Assembly (NCBI GenBank): GCA_024234975.1
Contig: JACKNH010000018.1
Coordinates: 16,056-80,055, forward strand
Direction of reading: 5' to 3'
Source of the DNA: Gammaproteobacteria bacterium
GTDB lineage: Bacteria; Pseudomonadota; Gammaproteobacteria; Ga0077536
DNA length: 64,000 nucleotides
Below, one piece after another: positions 54,852 to 63,508 of the stretch. The position numbers and the translations under genes are program-made. Under the pieces are notes generated by a model. It was not told the DNA's origin, did no database searches, and was given only the letters and a program-made list of their open reading frames with translations. How positions within the stretch are numbered: the stretch's first letter is position 1; each line of letters begins with the position of its first letter.

Positions 54852-55502
54852 TCAGTCAGCCGGCGGCGGTTCAGGCGCCGGTCGTTCCGCCGGACCCGCC
54901 AGCCATACCAGGTAGCTGGCCTGAACGTGCCATTGCTCGGTGTCATCGCGGGAGAGGGTCATCAGACGCCCGGCGCCGCATTCGCTGCCGCAAAGCTGCT
55001 CCACTGCAACCAGCGCGGTGTGCGATTGGGCGTCGAAGCCGACCCGTGAGAATCGAAGCACGCCCGGGGCGGTGGGGTATTTGTCGTAGAAGCCCGGCCA
55101 GCCGCCTGCGGCCAGGACGGCATTCAGGTCCGCTTGCGAGAGCAACTGGTATTCGATATCGAGTGGGAGCCGCGCCTCGAGTCGCGTCTGTTGCTGATTC
55201 ACCAGCAGAAAGTCGTCAATGAGCGGGGCGGAGGGCGTTTCATCGCCGAAGTAGTAATGCGGATCACTGGCAAGATTGGCCTGCACGCGCCGCTGCACCT
55301 GGGTGTCAGCCGCAATCACCAGCCGCAGCGTGTCGGCATTCAAACCATGGTCCAGCACCGCGGCCAATACTTCGTACTCGCCGTCGTCCAGCAGCACCCG
55401 GTCGAGCGCGGCCTGCGCGCTTGCGCACGTTGGATGGCCGAAGTAGCTCAACATTACGGCCAGCAGGGCGGCAAGTTGGCGGGTAGGGGATTTGATCCAC
55501 AT
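54852..55502 (-). CDS. Exported protein of unknown function
   Basis: The 216-residue product starts at the ATG at 55502 (MWIKSPTRQLAALLAVMLSYFG) with a likely signal peptide cut near ASAQA. The body has no recognised motif: strands such as EYEVLAAVLDHGLNADT and a cysteine pair CGSECG. A Pro/Glu-rich tail ends the protein. The upstream in-frame ATG at 55622 would overlap the divergent hydratase leader and is less likely. Its position upstream of LOG and HAD suggests co-transcription. Confidence 0.7.
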   Translation of the reverse strand: MWIKSPTRQLAALLAVMLSYFGHPTCASAQAALDRVLLDDGEYEVLAAVLDHGLNADTLRLVIAADTQVQRRVQANLASDPHYYFGDETPSAPLIDDFLLVNQQQTRLEARLPLDIEYQLLSQADLNAVLAAGGWPGFYDKYPTAPGVLRFSRVGFDAQSHTALVAVEQLCGSECGAGRLMTLSRDDTEQWHVQASYLVWLAGPAERPAPEPPPAD

Positions 55503-55656
55503 GTCTCGGATAGGCAATTCAGGGGTACGCGGGATCACGGGCACCGCGGGAGAAGGCGCCATTTTCATCGACCGGGGAAGGGGTGACAAGTGCGACTGTC
55601 CGGCGTTGGGCGCGGTGCCCATTCCTGCTAATATTCAGCGCACCCGGGAGCTCCCC

Positions 55657-56628
55657 GTGGCCAATCTGAATCAAGCAGTTTCCCGGCGACCCGGCGTGAA
55701 CAATCCCTCTGGCAAATCAAGCAAGTCCATCACCGCGACACCCGCGTTCATGTGCCGGCAAGGCGGTGTGCGACGGCGCCTGTTTCTGGCCGCGGCTGGC
55801 CTGACGGTCGCTGTCAGCACGGCCGCGAAAGTCTTCGATGAACCGGAGAACTGGGGCATGTTGCTGTTCGAATCGTACACGGCCGAATTCGCCATGCCGA
55901 AGATCACGCGTTACATGCCCGAGGCAACGCTGGAAGACGCGATGGCGATTCAGAATGATTATGTCGCCCGGCGCGTGCATATCGAAGGTGTGCTCGGCTA
56001 CCAGGCGACACTGATGGACTACCCGGCACAACGCCGCTTCGGCGTGCGCGAGCCGGTCACCGGCGCCTTGCTGCAAGGTGACGAGGTGTTGTCGGGTTCT
56101 GCAATCGATCCGGACCCGCGCGCCAACCAGTGGGCGGAGATCAATCTCGGTTTCGTGCTCGACCGCGCGGTACATCTGCCGGTAAACAGCGACGAGGATG
56201 CCGCCGCGTTGTTTCATGAAGTGGTACCGGTGATCACCATCAGTCGGCCGTCCTACGACGCCCCTGGTGCGAACGATATCCGCGACCTGCTGGCCGTCAA
56301 TCTTGCTTTGCGCCATGTGATTCGCGGCGCGCCGCTACCGGCAGTGGATGCGGCCGCGCTCAACGGCGTGTTCGTGGAGTTCTATCGCGACGACGTGATA
56401 GTCGACCGTGGCAAAGGCGCCAACGTCATGGGCAATCAGCTCGCGGCGTTTCGCTGGACGGTCAACGCCATCCTCGAACGCGGCTGGTCGCTGCAGGCCG
56501 GGCAGTTGATTGTGACCGGGGGAATGGGTGAACCGGTCGCGGCATTCCCCGGACATTACCGCGTCGAATTGCGCGACATCGGCGCGGTCGATTTCACAGT
56601 TGGACCGCACCGAGATCCCGAACCCTGA
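55657..56628 (+). CDS. Exported 2-keto-4-pentenoate hydratase-like protein (MhpD fold)
   Basis: The 323-residue protein has a C-terminal domain of the fumarylacetoacetase/hydratase fold: EDAMAIQNDYVARRVHIEG, GVREPVTGALLQGDEV, and WAEINLGFVLDRAVHLP (each recognisable in the MhpD family). The N-terminus holds a twin-arginine-like signal, GVRRRLFLAAAGLTVAV, with a cut near AAKVF, so the domain appears to be exported, unlike cytosolic MhpD enzymes. The GTG at 55657 has GGGAG six bases upstream. An ATG at 55750 (MCRQ) is an alternative start. Substrate is unknown. Confidence 0.8.
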   Translation: MANLNQAVSRRPGVNNPSGKSSKSITATPAFMCRQGGVRRRLFLAAAGLTVAVSTAAKVFDEPENWGMLLFESYTAEFAMPKITRYMPEATLEDAMAIQNDYVARRVHIEGVLGYQATLMDYPAQRRFGVREPVTGALLQGDEVLSGSAIDPDPRANQWAEINLGFVLDRAVHLPVNSDEDAAALFHEVVPVITISRPSYDAPGANDIRDLLAVNLALRHVIRGAPLPAVDAAALNGVFVEFYRDDVIVDRGKGANVMGNQLAAFRWTVNAILERGWSLQAGQLIVTGGMGEPVAAFPGHYRVELRDIGAVDFTVGPHRDPEP

Positions 56629-56639
56629 CAACCTCCATC

Positions 56640-56808
56640 GCGGCTCCAGGTTTTTCATCCGTCGTTCCCGCGGCTGCAGGCTTTTCATCCGTCGTTCCAC
56701 GGCTCCAGCCCGTTCATCGGCCGTACCCACGGCTCCAGCTTTTTGATCCGTCATTCCAGCGGTTCCAGCCCGTTCATCCGCGGTCCCCACGGCTCCAGCT
56801 TATTGATC
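56640..56808 (+). repeat. 30-bp tandem repeats (array 1)
   Basis: Degenerate units of 29-30 bases beginning TTCATCCGTCGTTCC and ending CGGCTCCAGC start at 56654, 56684, 56713, 56743, 56773 and 56803. The last unit runs into the REP-like element at 56808. No gene is seen here. Confidence 0.85.
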
Positions 56809-56897
56809 CGTCATTCCCGCGAAGGCGGGAATCCATACGGCTTCGAACAATGCCCTATGGATTCCGGCTCACCGCTGCGCGGCGTCCGGAATGACGG
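56808..56897 (-). repeat. REP-like element copy A1
   Basis: A roughly 90-base element with CCGTCATTCC/GGAATGACGG ends and two internal hairpins, TTCCCGCGAAGGCGGGAA and the TCCGGCTCACCGCTGCGC arm. It is the reverse complement of the copies at 60493-60974. Confidence 0.9.
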
Positions 56898-56959
56898 AAG
56901 CTGAAAATCGCCGTGTTGCCGGAATCACTGCCACTCGGTCATAACCACAGCCCAGCCCT

Positions 56960-57052
56960 TTCAACCGTCGTTCCACGGCTCCAGCTTTTTCGTCCGTCAT
57001 TCCCGCGGTTCCAGCCCGTTCATCCGTCGTTCCGCGGCTCCAGCCTTTTCAT
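56960..57052 (+). repeat. 30-bp tandem repeats (array 2)
   Basis: Three further units of the array 1 type (start at 56960, 56989, 57019) with spacing 29-30 bases. They run into the REP copy at 57053, repeating the array-then-REP arrangement. Confidence 0.85.
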
Positions 57053-57130
57053 CCGTCATTCCCGCGAAGGCGGGAATCCATACGGCTTCGAACTAAGCCC
57101 GATGGATTCCGGCTTACCGCTGCGCGTCGC
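57053..57130 (-). repeat. REP-like element copy A2 (partial)
   Basis: Matches A1 from CCGTCATTCCCGCGAAGG through GGATTCCGGCTTACCGC, then diverges and lacks the closing end. It lies about 30 bases from the end of the ppsR gene. Confidence 0.85.
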
Positions 57131-57160
57131 CTGGTACGATATGCGGATGCCAACCGCTTC

Positions 57161-57979
57161 CTACGTATCGCGCCGATGCAAATCCATATCGCGCACGATC
57201 GTCGCGGCGATTTCCTCGATCGAGATTGTCGTCGTATCCAGGTAGCGAATCCCTTCCTTGCGGAACATCGCTTCGGCCGCCTGCACTTCGGCGCGGCACT
57301 GCTGCAACGTGGAATATCGACCATGGGCGCGACGTTCACGGCGGATCCGGCTGAGCTGTTCCGGAACGATCGTCAACCCGTAGAGCTTGCTTTTGGCCGG
57401 CAGCAACACCTTGGGGATGCCGAGGTGATCGAAGTCATCGTCGGTCAACGGATAGTTGGCCGCTTTCAAATCGTAATGCATCGATAGGTAGAGGCAAGTG
57501 GGCGTTTTTCCACAACGGGAGACGCCCAGAATGATGACGTCGGCCTCGTCAAAGTCGCTGGCTTTCAAACCATCGTCATGACTGAGCGTGAAGTTCAGCG
57601 CATTCAGTCTGCGTTCGTACAAAGTCACATCCACGATGCCGTGCATGCGGCCCACGCTGTGCGTGGAAGCTTCGCCCAATGCATTCTCCAGCGGCCCGAT
57701 GAACGTTCCGAACAAGTCGAACACATTGTGGGTGCTGGCGGAAATCACATGCTGTATGGCGTTGTCCGTCAGTGTGCTGAACACCAGCGGTGGGACTTCA
57801 TCCTGCTCATGCGCCTCGCGGATACGCGCCGCTGCGACTTCGGCCGCAGCCAGATTGTCGACAAAAGGAATGTGTATGCGACGAAAGTTTGCACCAGGAA
57901 ATTGCGTCAGCAGACTCTCGCCAAGGGTCTCGGCAGTAATACCGGTGCGGTCGGAGACGAAGAACACGCGTCGTTTCAT
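57161..57979 (-). CDS. ppsR: Phosphoenolpyruvate synthase regulatory protein (bifunctional kinase/phosphorylase)
   Basis: The 272-residue protein matches the DUF299/PpsR family, which phosphorylates and dephosphorylates PEP synthase. It starts MKRRVFFVSDRTGITAETLG and carries the P-loop-like GVSRCGKTPTCLYLS near residue 150. The longer in-frame extension to 58342 overlaps ppsA antisense and is rejected. It is divergent from ppsA with an 87-base gap, the usual genomic pairing. Confidence 0.95.
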   Translation of the reverse strand: MKRRVFFVSDRTGITAETLGESLLTQFPGANFRRIHIPFVDNLAAAEVAAARIREAHEQDEVPPLVFSTLTDNAIQHVISASTHNVFDLFGTFIGPLENALGEASTHSVGRMHGIVDVTLYERRLNALNFTLSHDDGLKASDFDEADVIILGVSRCGKTPTCLYLSMHYDLKAANYPLTDDDFDHLGIPKVLLPAKSKLYGLTIVPEQLSRIRRERRAHGRYSTLQQCRAEVQAAEAMFRKEGIRYLDTTTISIEEIAATIVRDMDLHRRDT

Positions 57980-58066
57980 AATTTTATGCTTCCGTTTTCC
58001 CCAGCCGGGTGGTGTCCGGTAGAATCCGCGCTTGGCGTCAACAGCCATACTCAACCTGGAGCGGAT

Positions 58067-60430
58067 ATGACTGATTATATCGTGCCACTCAATGCGATAG
58101 GCATGGATGACATCGAACGGGTCGGCGGCAAGAATGCTTCGCTGGGCGAAATGATCCGCCACCTCGATGCCGCCGGGGTAAGAGTGCCGGGAGGTTTTGC
58201 CACCACGGCCGAAGCGTTTCGCGAATTCCTGCGTCAGGATGGGTTGGATGAACGCATCATGCAGCGGCTCGCGACCCTGGATGTCGATGATGTCAACGCG
58301 CTGGCCCGCGCCGGCCGCGAAATCCGCGATTGGATCAGTCACGCCGAGTTGACCCCTGGTCTACTCGATGGCGCCCGCAAGGCGTACGCTGCGATGGAAG
58401 CCGAATATGGCCCGTCCTGCGCGGTGGCCGTCCGCTCGTCGGCCACTGCCGAAGACCTGCCATCAGCATCGTTTGCTGGCCAGCAGGAAACCTACCTGAA
58501 TGTGCGCGGCATCGATGAAGTCATCGAACGCATCAAGGAAGTATTCGCCTCGTTGTTCAATGACCGCGCGATTGCCTATCGCGTACACCAGGGTTTCGAT
58601 CATCACCTCGTGGCGTTGTCCGCCGGTATCCAGCGCATGGTCCGCAGCGACATCGGCGCCAGCGGTGTCATGTTTACGTTGGACACGGAATCCGGCTTCC
58701 GCGATGTGGTGTTCATCACCGCCAGCTATGGTCTGGGTGAACTGGTGGTGCAGGGCGCGGTGAATCCCGATGAATTCTATGTCTACAAACCGGGCGTCAT
58801 TGCCGGGCGGTCGGCCATTCTGCGCCGTGGCGTCGGCGCCAAACATATCAAGATGACGTATGCCGAAGGCGGCGCGGGCGTGCAGACGATCACCGTCAGC
58901 GATGAAGACCGCGCCCGCTTCTGTATCGATGATGACGACGTGGCCGGGCTGGCCCGCATCGCATGCGCCATCGAAGCGCATTACCAGCGCCCGATGGACA
59001 TCGAGTGGGTGAAGGATGGCGACGACGGCAAACTGTACGTCGTACAGGCGCGGCCGGAGACTGTGCAGAGCCAGGGCCGGCAGACCATCGAAAGATTCGT
59101 GATGCGTCAACGCGGCGATATATTGACGCAAGGCCGCAGTATCGGCAGCCGTATCGGCACCGGCGTTGCGCGCATCATCACCGACCTTTCACAGATGGAC
59201 CAGTTGCGCGAAGGTGATGTGCTGGTCACCGACATGACCGATCCGGATTGGGAACCGGTGATGAAGCGGGCCGCCGCCATTGTCACCAACCGTGGGGGGC
59301 GTACCTGCCACGCGGCAATCATTGCGCGCGAAATGGGTACGCCGGCGGTGGTCGGTTGTGGCGATGCAACGGTCAATATCGTCGACGGCAAAGCCGTGAC
59401 GGTCTCCTGCGCGGAAGGTGATACCGGCTACGTTTATTCCGGCATTCTCGATTACGATTACCAGACCTTCGAGTGCTCGAAGATGCCGGATCTTCCTGTG
59501 AAGATCATGATGAATGTCGGTAATCCCGAGCGGGCATTTGCCTTTGCCTCGATTCCGAATGAGGGCGTGGGTCTGGCCCGTCTGGAGTTCATCATCAGCC
59601 GCACGATTGGCATCCACCCGGCGGCACTGCTCGACTACGACAAGCTTGCTCCGAAAATCCGCGCGCAGATCAAACCGCTGATTGCCGCGTATGACGATCC
59701 GGTATCGTTCTATGTGACGCGTCTCACGGAAGGCATCGCGACCATCGCTGCGGCATTTGCGCCGAAACCGGTGATCGTGCGCATGTCGGATTTCAAATCC
59801 AACGAATACCGCAACCTGGTCGGCGGCAGTGAATACGAGCCGATTGAGGAAAATCCGATGCTGGGTTTCCGCGGCGCTTCGCGGTATGTGGATCCGGCGT
59901 TCGAGCGCTGTTTCGAACTGGAATGCCAGGCCATCCGCCGCGTGCGCGATGAGATGGGCCTGACCAATGTCGAAGTGATGATTCCGTTCGTGCGCACCGT
60001 GCGCGAGGCGGAAGCCGTCATCGAAACGCTCGCGCGCTATGGCCTTCGCCGCGGCGAGAATGGACTGCGCTTGATCATGATGTGCGAGATTCCGTCCAAC
60101 GCGCTGCTGGCAGACAAATTCCTCCAGCACTTTGACGGCTATTCGATTGGTTCAAACGATTTGACGCAGCTGACGCTGGGATTGGACCGTGACTCCGGCC
60201 TGGTGGCGGAATCCTTCGATGAACGCAATGATGCGGTGAAAGCACTGATGGCCTCGGCAATCAGCGCCTGTCGCGCACAAGGCAAGTACGTCGGCATCTG
60301 CGGTCAGGGGCCGTCTGACCACGAAGACCTTGCGGAGTGGTTACTGGACCAGGGCATCGCGTCGATCTCGCTCAATCCCGACACCGTTATCCAGACCTGG
60401 CTGGATCTGGCAAAGCATTCGCGGGCCTGA
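58067..60430 (+). CDS. ppsA: Phosphoenolpyruvate synthase
   Basis: The 787-residue enzyme converts pyruvate, ATP and water to PEP, AMP and phosphate for gluconeogenesis. It has the N-terminal ATP-grasp part (GGKNASLGEM, SSATAEDLPSASFAGQQET), the phosphohistidine domain (NRGGRTCHAAIIARE, catalytic His) and the C-terminal PEP/pyruvate barrel (FGSNDLTQ-type SIGSNDLTQLTLGLDRDSG, and GICGQGPSDH). GGAG lies about six bases before the ATG at 58067. An in-frame extension to 57578 lies antisense to ppsR and is rejected. Confidence 0.97.
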   Translation: MTDYIVPLNAIGMDDIERVGGKNASLGEMIRHLDAAGVRVPGGFATTAEAFREFLRQDGLDERIMQRLATLDVDDVNALARAGREIRDWISHAELTPGLLDGARKAYAAMEAEYGPSCAVAVRSSATAEDLPSASFAGQQETYLNVRGIDEVIERIKEVFASLFNDRAIAYRVHQGFDHHLVALSAGIQRMVRSDIGASGVMFTLDTESGFRDVVFITASYGLGELVVQGAVNPDEFYVYKPGVIAGRSAILRRGVGAKHIKMTYAEGGAGVQTITVSDEDRARFCIDDDDVAGLARIACAIEAHYQRPMDIEWVKDGDDGKLYVVQARPETVQSQGRQTIERFVMRQRGDILTQGRSIGSRIGTGVARIITDLSQMDQLREGDVLVTDMTDPDWEPVMKRAAAIVTNRGGRTCHAAIIAREMGTPAVVGCGDATVNIVDGKAVTVSCAEGDTGYVYSGILDYDYQTFECSKMPDLPVKIMMNVGNPERAFAFASIPNEGVGLARLEFIISRTIGIHPAALLDYDKLAPKIRAQIKPLIAAYDDPVSFYVTRLTEGIATIAAAFAPKPVIVRMSDFKSNEYRNLVGGSEYEPIEENPMLGFRGASRYVDPAFERCFELECQAIRRVRDEMGLTNVEVMIPFVRTVREAEAVIETLARYGLRRGENGLRLIMMCEIPSNALLADKFLQHFDGYSIGSNDLTQLTLGLDRDSGLVAESFDERNDAVKALMASAISACRAQGKYVGICGQGPSDHEDLAEWLLDQGIASISLNPDTVIQTWLDLAKHSRA

Positions 60431-60492
60431 GATACAAAACGGGATCTGCTCTTCCCGGCCGCACTGTAAACTCACTTCGCGCAAACCCACAC

Positions 60493-60584
60493 CCCCGTCA
60501 TTCCGGCCGCCGCGTAGCGGTGAGCCGGAATCTATCGGGCCTTGTTCGAAGCCGTATGGATTCCCGCCTTCGCGGGAATGACGG
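60493..60584 (+). repeat. REP-like element copy B1
   Basis: A complete copy with CCCGTCATTCC at one end and GGAATGACGG at the other. Inside are hairpins TCCGGCCGCCGCGTAGCGGTG region and TTCCCGCCTTCGCGGGAA. Orientation is opposite to A1. Confidence 0.93.
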
Positions 60585-60631
60585 GAGTGGATGTGGTCGG
60601 ATGACAGAACAAGAGGTGGCGCCAACCCACC

Positions 60632-60712
60632 CCCCGTCATTTCCGGCCGCCGCGCAGCGGTGAGCCTTCGGCCTTGTTCGCGCATGGATTCCCGCCTTCG
60701 CGGGAATGACGG
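60632..60712 (+). repeat. REP-like element copy B2
   Basis: Same element as B1, with a short deletion near the middle (TGAGCCTTCGGCC). It starts 139 bases after B1, sharing the spacer CGCCAACCCAC. Confidence 0.92.
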
Positions 60713-60761
60713 TGGATGCGATGTGGTCGGATGACTGTTAAGGCTGGTCGCCAACCCACAC

Positions 60762-60846
60762 CCCCGTCATTCCGGCCGCCGCAGCGGTGAGCCGGAATCT
60801 ATCGGGCCTTGTTCGAAGCCGTATGGATTCCCGCCTTCGCGGGAAG
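60762..60846 (+). repeat. REP-like element copy B3
   Basis: Same element with the last bases replaced after GCGGGAA, so the closing GGAATGACGG is lost. It begins 130 bases after B2. Confidence 0.9.
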
Positions 60847-60893
60847 CGATGCGAGTGGTCGGATGGCTGTTAAGGCTGGTCGCCAACCCACAC

Positions 60894-60974
60894 CCCGTCA
60901 TTCCGGCCGCCGCGCAGCGGTGAGCCGGAATCCATCGAGCCTTGTTTGTTCGAAGCCTTCGCGGGAAATGACGG
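60894..60974 (+). repeat. REP-like element copy B4 with decayed copies to 61142
   Basis: Fourth copy, 132 bases after B3, with a shortened middle. Further fragments such as CCGCCTTCAGCGGGAATGA and CCTTCGCGGGAATGACGG continue to about 61142. No gene is seen between 60431 and 61156. Confidence 0.88.
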
Positions 60975-61156
60975 AGTGGATGCGATGGATTCCGCCTTCA
61001 GCGGGAATGATCGGAACGACTTCGCGGGAATCGCGCTGGGATCGCCGCGCAGCAGTGACGACGCATCGCAGGATCGTTTGACCCTTCGCGGGAATGACGG
61101 ATCTACGCTTCGAAGGGTCGCTTAACCTTGGCGGGGATGACGGGGTAGGTTTGGCC

Positions 61157-61915
61157 CTATTCCTCCGCCAGGTTTTCCAACTGCGTCAGCAGCATTGAAC
61201 GCTCGGAGGGCGTGACGTCGGGATCTTCCAGGCGCTGTTCAATCAGCTCGCGCGGCACATAGCCGCGTGCGATCAAGCGGCGCTTCTCTTCAGGCAGCAA
61301 CGTGTTGCGAAAGAACAGATCGCCTATCGGTACCAGGCGATGCTCGGCAATCAATGCGGTTTCGTTGAGCAGGGCACGGAAGCCGCTGTCCATCTGCCTC
61401 AAGCGGAACTCGACGAAATCATTCTGGGCGATGCCGCTGCTGTAAATCGCCCGCATCTCTTTCTTGTACCGTTCAATCAGAATCGAATTGACCGTTTCCT
61501 CAACGCGTTCCTCGATGCGAGTGATGCGCGCCACCAGCAGGTGCTGCATGATTTCCAGCAGACGCATGTCGTTGGCGACGTGAAGATATATCGCGAGTAC
61601 ATCGCGCATGCCCAGTTCGCGGTAAACATCCTGGGTGAAGAATTCATCGCGCTTGCGTGCAAGCCCGTCGTACGACTCATAGCCCAGGATGGAAATCACA
61701 TCGGGCAGGTCGGGCAACTGGCTGTTGAAGCCGAGCGCACAGATGAGTTGACCCTGGGTGAGGCCGAGGCGGCCGGCGAAGCGGGTGCGCGTGGCGGTAC
61801 CGGTGTCGCCTTGCGCGCTCCGGTAGAAGGCCTTCAGCAGCAATTCTCCGCTGCCATTGAGGATATCTTCAAACGCCGTCACAACTGTTTCCGCACTCTC
61901 TACATCTTTCGGCAC
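61157..61915 (-). CDS. Unrecognised cytoplasmic protein
   Basis: The 252-residue protein has no signal peptide or membrane segment and no motif I recognise. It is rich in predicted helix, with a central long helical run (about residues 105-170, many Glu/Arg/Ile: LLEIMQHLLVARITRIEERV) and a basic, charged C-terminal half (EEKRRLIARGYVPRELIEQR). The start is a GTG at 61915 with a weak ribosome site. It sits alone between the REP array and the SRAP gene. Structural prediction would be needed for a function. Confidence 0.6.
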   Translation of the reverse strand: MPKDVESAETVVTAFEDILNGSGELLLKAFYRSAQGDTGTATRTRFAGRLGLTQGQLICALGFNSQLPDLPDVISILGYESYDGLARKRDEFFTQDVYRELGMRDVLAIYLHVANDMRLLEIMQHLLVARITRIEERVEETVNSILIERYKKEMRAIYSSGIAQNDFVEFRLRQMDSGFRALLNETALIAEHRLVPIGDLFFRNTLLPEEKRRLIARGYVPRELIEQRLEDPDVTPSERSMLLTQLENLAEE

Positions 61916-61970
61916 ATACGTGCCGGTTTCTCACGATATCGGTGGTTCGGCCTCCGTGCTTTATGCAAGT

Positions 61971-62657
61971 TCAACCATGGGTGCCGTCGGCGACGGGTTC
62001 TATGCAGCGGGCGTCGTCATTGCGCGGCGTATTGACCATTTTGCTGACCGCGACAGGCGTTAACCGATCGTCGGCGACGGGCCCCAGCAGGGGCTTCAAT
62101 GCCTTGCGGTCCGTGCGCGGGTCCAGCCATGTCTGCCAATTGTCCGGTTCGATGATGACCGGCATACGATCATGAATGAAGCTCAATGCATTGTTGGGCG
62201 CACAAGTCAGTAAGGCGGCAGTATCGAGCTCGCTGCCGTCCGGGCTGTGCCAGGTCGAGAACAGACCCCCGAACGCCATCAGCGGACGGGCCGGATCGGC
62301 GGGCGTGATGTAGTAAGGTTGCTTGCCATCGGGCCCCGTGTGCCATTCGTAGTAACCATCTGCGACAACCAGGCAGCGGTGATGGCGGAACGACGCGCGG
62401 AACGATGGCTTCTCATCCACGGTTTCGGCCCGCGCATTGATCAGCTTGTTGCCGATCGAAGCATCCTTGGCCCAGAACGGCACCAGCCCCCAGCGAAAGA
62501 ACGTCGCCACGCGGCGGCCCATCTCGTCCAGCCGGATTCCAAGGATCGGTTGGCTGGGGGCAATGTTGTAGCGGGGTGCGGTCTCGTGCTCCAGCGTTAC
62601 GTCAAACGCCTGCGCGATGATGTCGCTGGCGGTGTGTAACGTGAAGCGGCCGCACAT
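61971..62657 (-). CDS. SRAP-domain (YedK/HMCES-like) abasic-site peptidase
   Basis: The 228-residue protein begins MCGRFTLH. Cys2 after Met removal is the residue that links covalently to abasic sites in single-stranded DNA in the YedK/HMCES family. The other family motifs NARAET, ADGYYEW (catalytic Glu) and IHDRMPVI (His) are present. The family protects replication forks from abasic lesions. Its ATG overlaps the nadC stop (TGATG), so the two are coupled. The longer frame to 63587 lies inside nadC and is rejected. Confidence 0.93.
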   Translation of the reverse strand: MCGRFTLHTASDIIAQAFDVTLEHETAPRYNIAPSQPILGIRLDEMGRRVATFFRWGLVPFWAKDASIGNKLINARAETVDEKPSFRASFRHHRCLVVADGYYEWHTGPDGKQPYYITPADPARPLMAFGGLFSTWHSPDGSELDTAALLTCAPNNALSFIHDRMPVIIEPDNWQTWLDPRTDRKALKPLLGPVADDRLTPVAVSKMVNTPRNDDARCIEPVADGTHG

Positions 62658-63508
62658 CAGGCGATGCGCATCGACAGATCGATGGCCTTGACGTGCTTGG
62701 TCAAGGTGCCGACCGAGACGTAGTTGACCCCGGTGGAGGCGATGGCGCGCAAGCGATTGATGTCGACATTGCCCGAGGCTTCCAGCTCGATATGTTTGGG
62801 CACGTTGCGACGCGCCTGGGTCATCAGTTCCAGCGAGAAGTTGTCGAGCAGCAACATGTCGGCGCCGGCAGTCGCCGCTTCCTGTGCCTCGGCCAGCGTT
62901 TCCACTTCGCATTCCACCGGCACGCCCGGATGGCGCTGATGACATTGGGTAATCGCCGCTGTGATACCGCCTGCGGCCGCGATATGGTTTTCCTTGATCA
63001 GAATGGCATCGAACAAGCCAACCCGATGGTTGTGCCCGCCGCCAACCTGAACCGCGTATTTCTGGGCGCGGCGCAGACCCGGCAGTGTCTTGCGGGTATC
63101 GAGCAGGCGGGTGGCGGTACCCTCCAGCACGCGGGCGAAGCGGCGCGTCAGCGTGGCGGTGCCGGAGAGTGTCTGCAGAAAATTCAGCGCGGTGCGTTCG
63201 CCGGTCACCAGCGGACGGGCCGGACCAGCCAGGTCGCAGAGCACACTGTTGACCGGGATATCGTCGCCATCCTTGAAGTGCCAGGTGATCTGGATATCCG
63301 GTGACAGCCGGGCAAATACCCGGTCGAACCAGGGCGTGCCACACAACACGCATTGCTCGCGCGAGACCACAGTGGCGGTGGCATGGCTGGCTTCGGGAAT
63401 CAGGTCGGCGGTCAGGTCGCCGCTGCCGACATCTTCGGCCAGCGCGAGTTGAACGATGGCTTCGATATCGACCAGCAGGTCGGTGGCGTCTTGGCGAATG
63501 GATCCCAC
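62657..63508 (-). CDS. nadC: Quinolinate phosphoribosyltransferase (NAD biosynthesis)
   Basis: The 283-residue enzyme decarboxylates quinolinate and adds it to PRPP, giving nicotinate mononucleotide. The N-terminal part holds LALAEDVGSGDLTADLI. The substrate-binding set is DTRKTLPGLR, GGGHNHRVGL, ILIKENH, and the C-terminal EASGNVD and YVSVGTLTKHV. The length fits the family. It is upstream of and coupled to the SRAP gene and divergent from ampD, as in Escherichia coli. Confidence 0.96.
   Translation of the reverse strand: MGSIRQDATDLLVDIEAIVQLALAEDVGSGDLTADLIPEASHATATVVSREQCVLCGTPWFDRVFARLSPDIQITWHFKDGDDIPVNSVLCDLAGPARPLVTGERTALNFLQTLSGTATLTRRFARVLEGTATRLLDTRKTLPGLRRAQKYAVQVGGGHNHRVGLFDAILIKENHIAAAGGITAAITQCHQRHPGVPVECEVETLAEAQEAATAGADMLLLDNFSLELMTQARRNVPKHIELEASGNVDINRLRAIASTGVNYVSVGTLTKHVKAIDLSMRIA

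Noticed and set aside
56335..56790. Minus-strand open frame with repeated GTADERAGAV
   Set aside because: The peptide repeat is only the translation of the 30-base DNA repeats plus the antisense of the hydratase gene.
56640..57052. CRISPR array
   Set aside because: The 30-base repeats are directly tandem with no unique spacers, are degenerate, and have no cas genes nearby.
57578..58066. In-frame extension of ppsA upstream of 58067
   Set aside because: It would run antisense over most of ppsR and adds 163 residues not found in PEP synthases. The ATG at 58067 has a good ribosome site.
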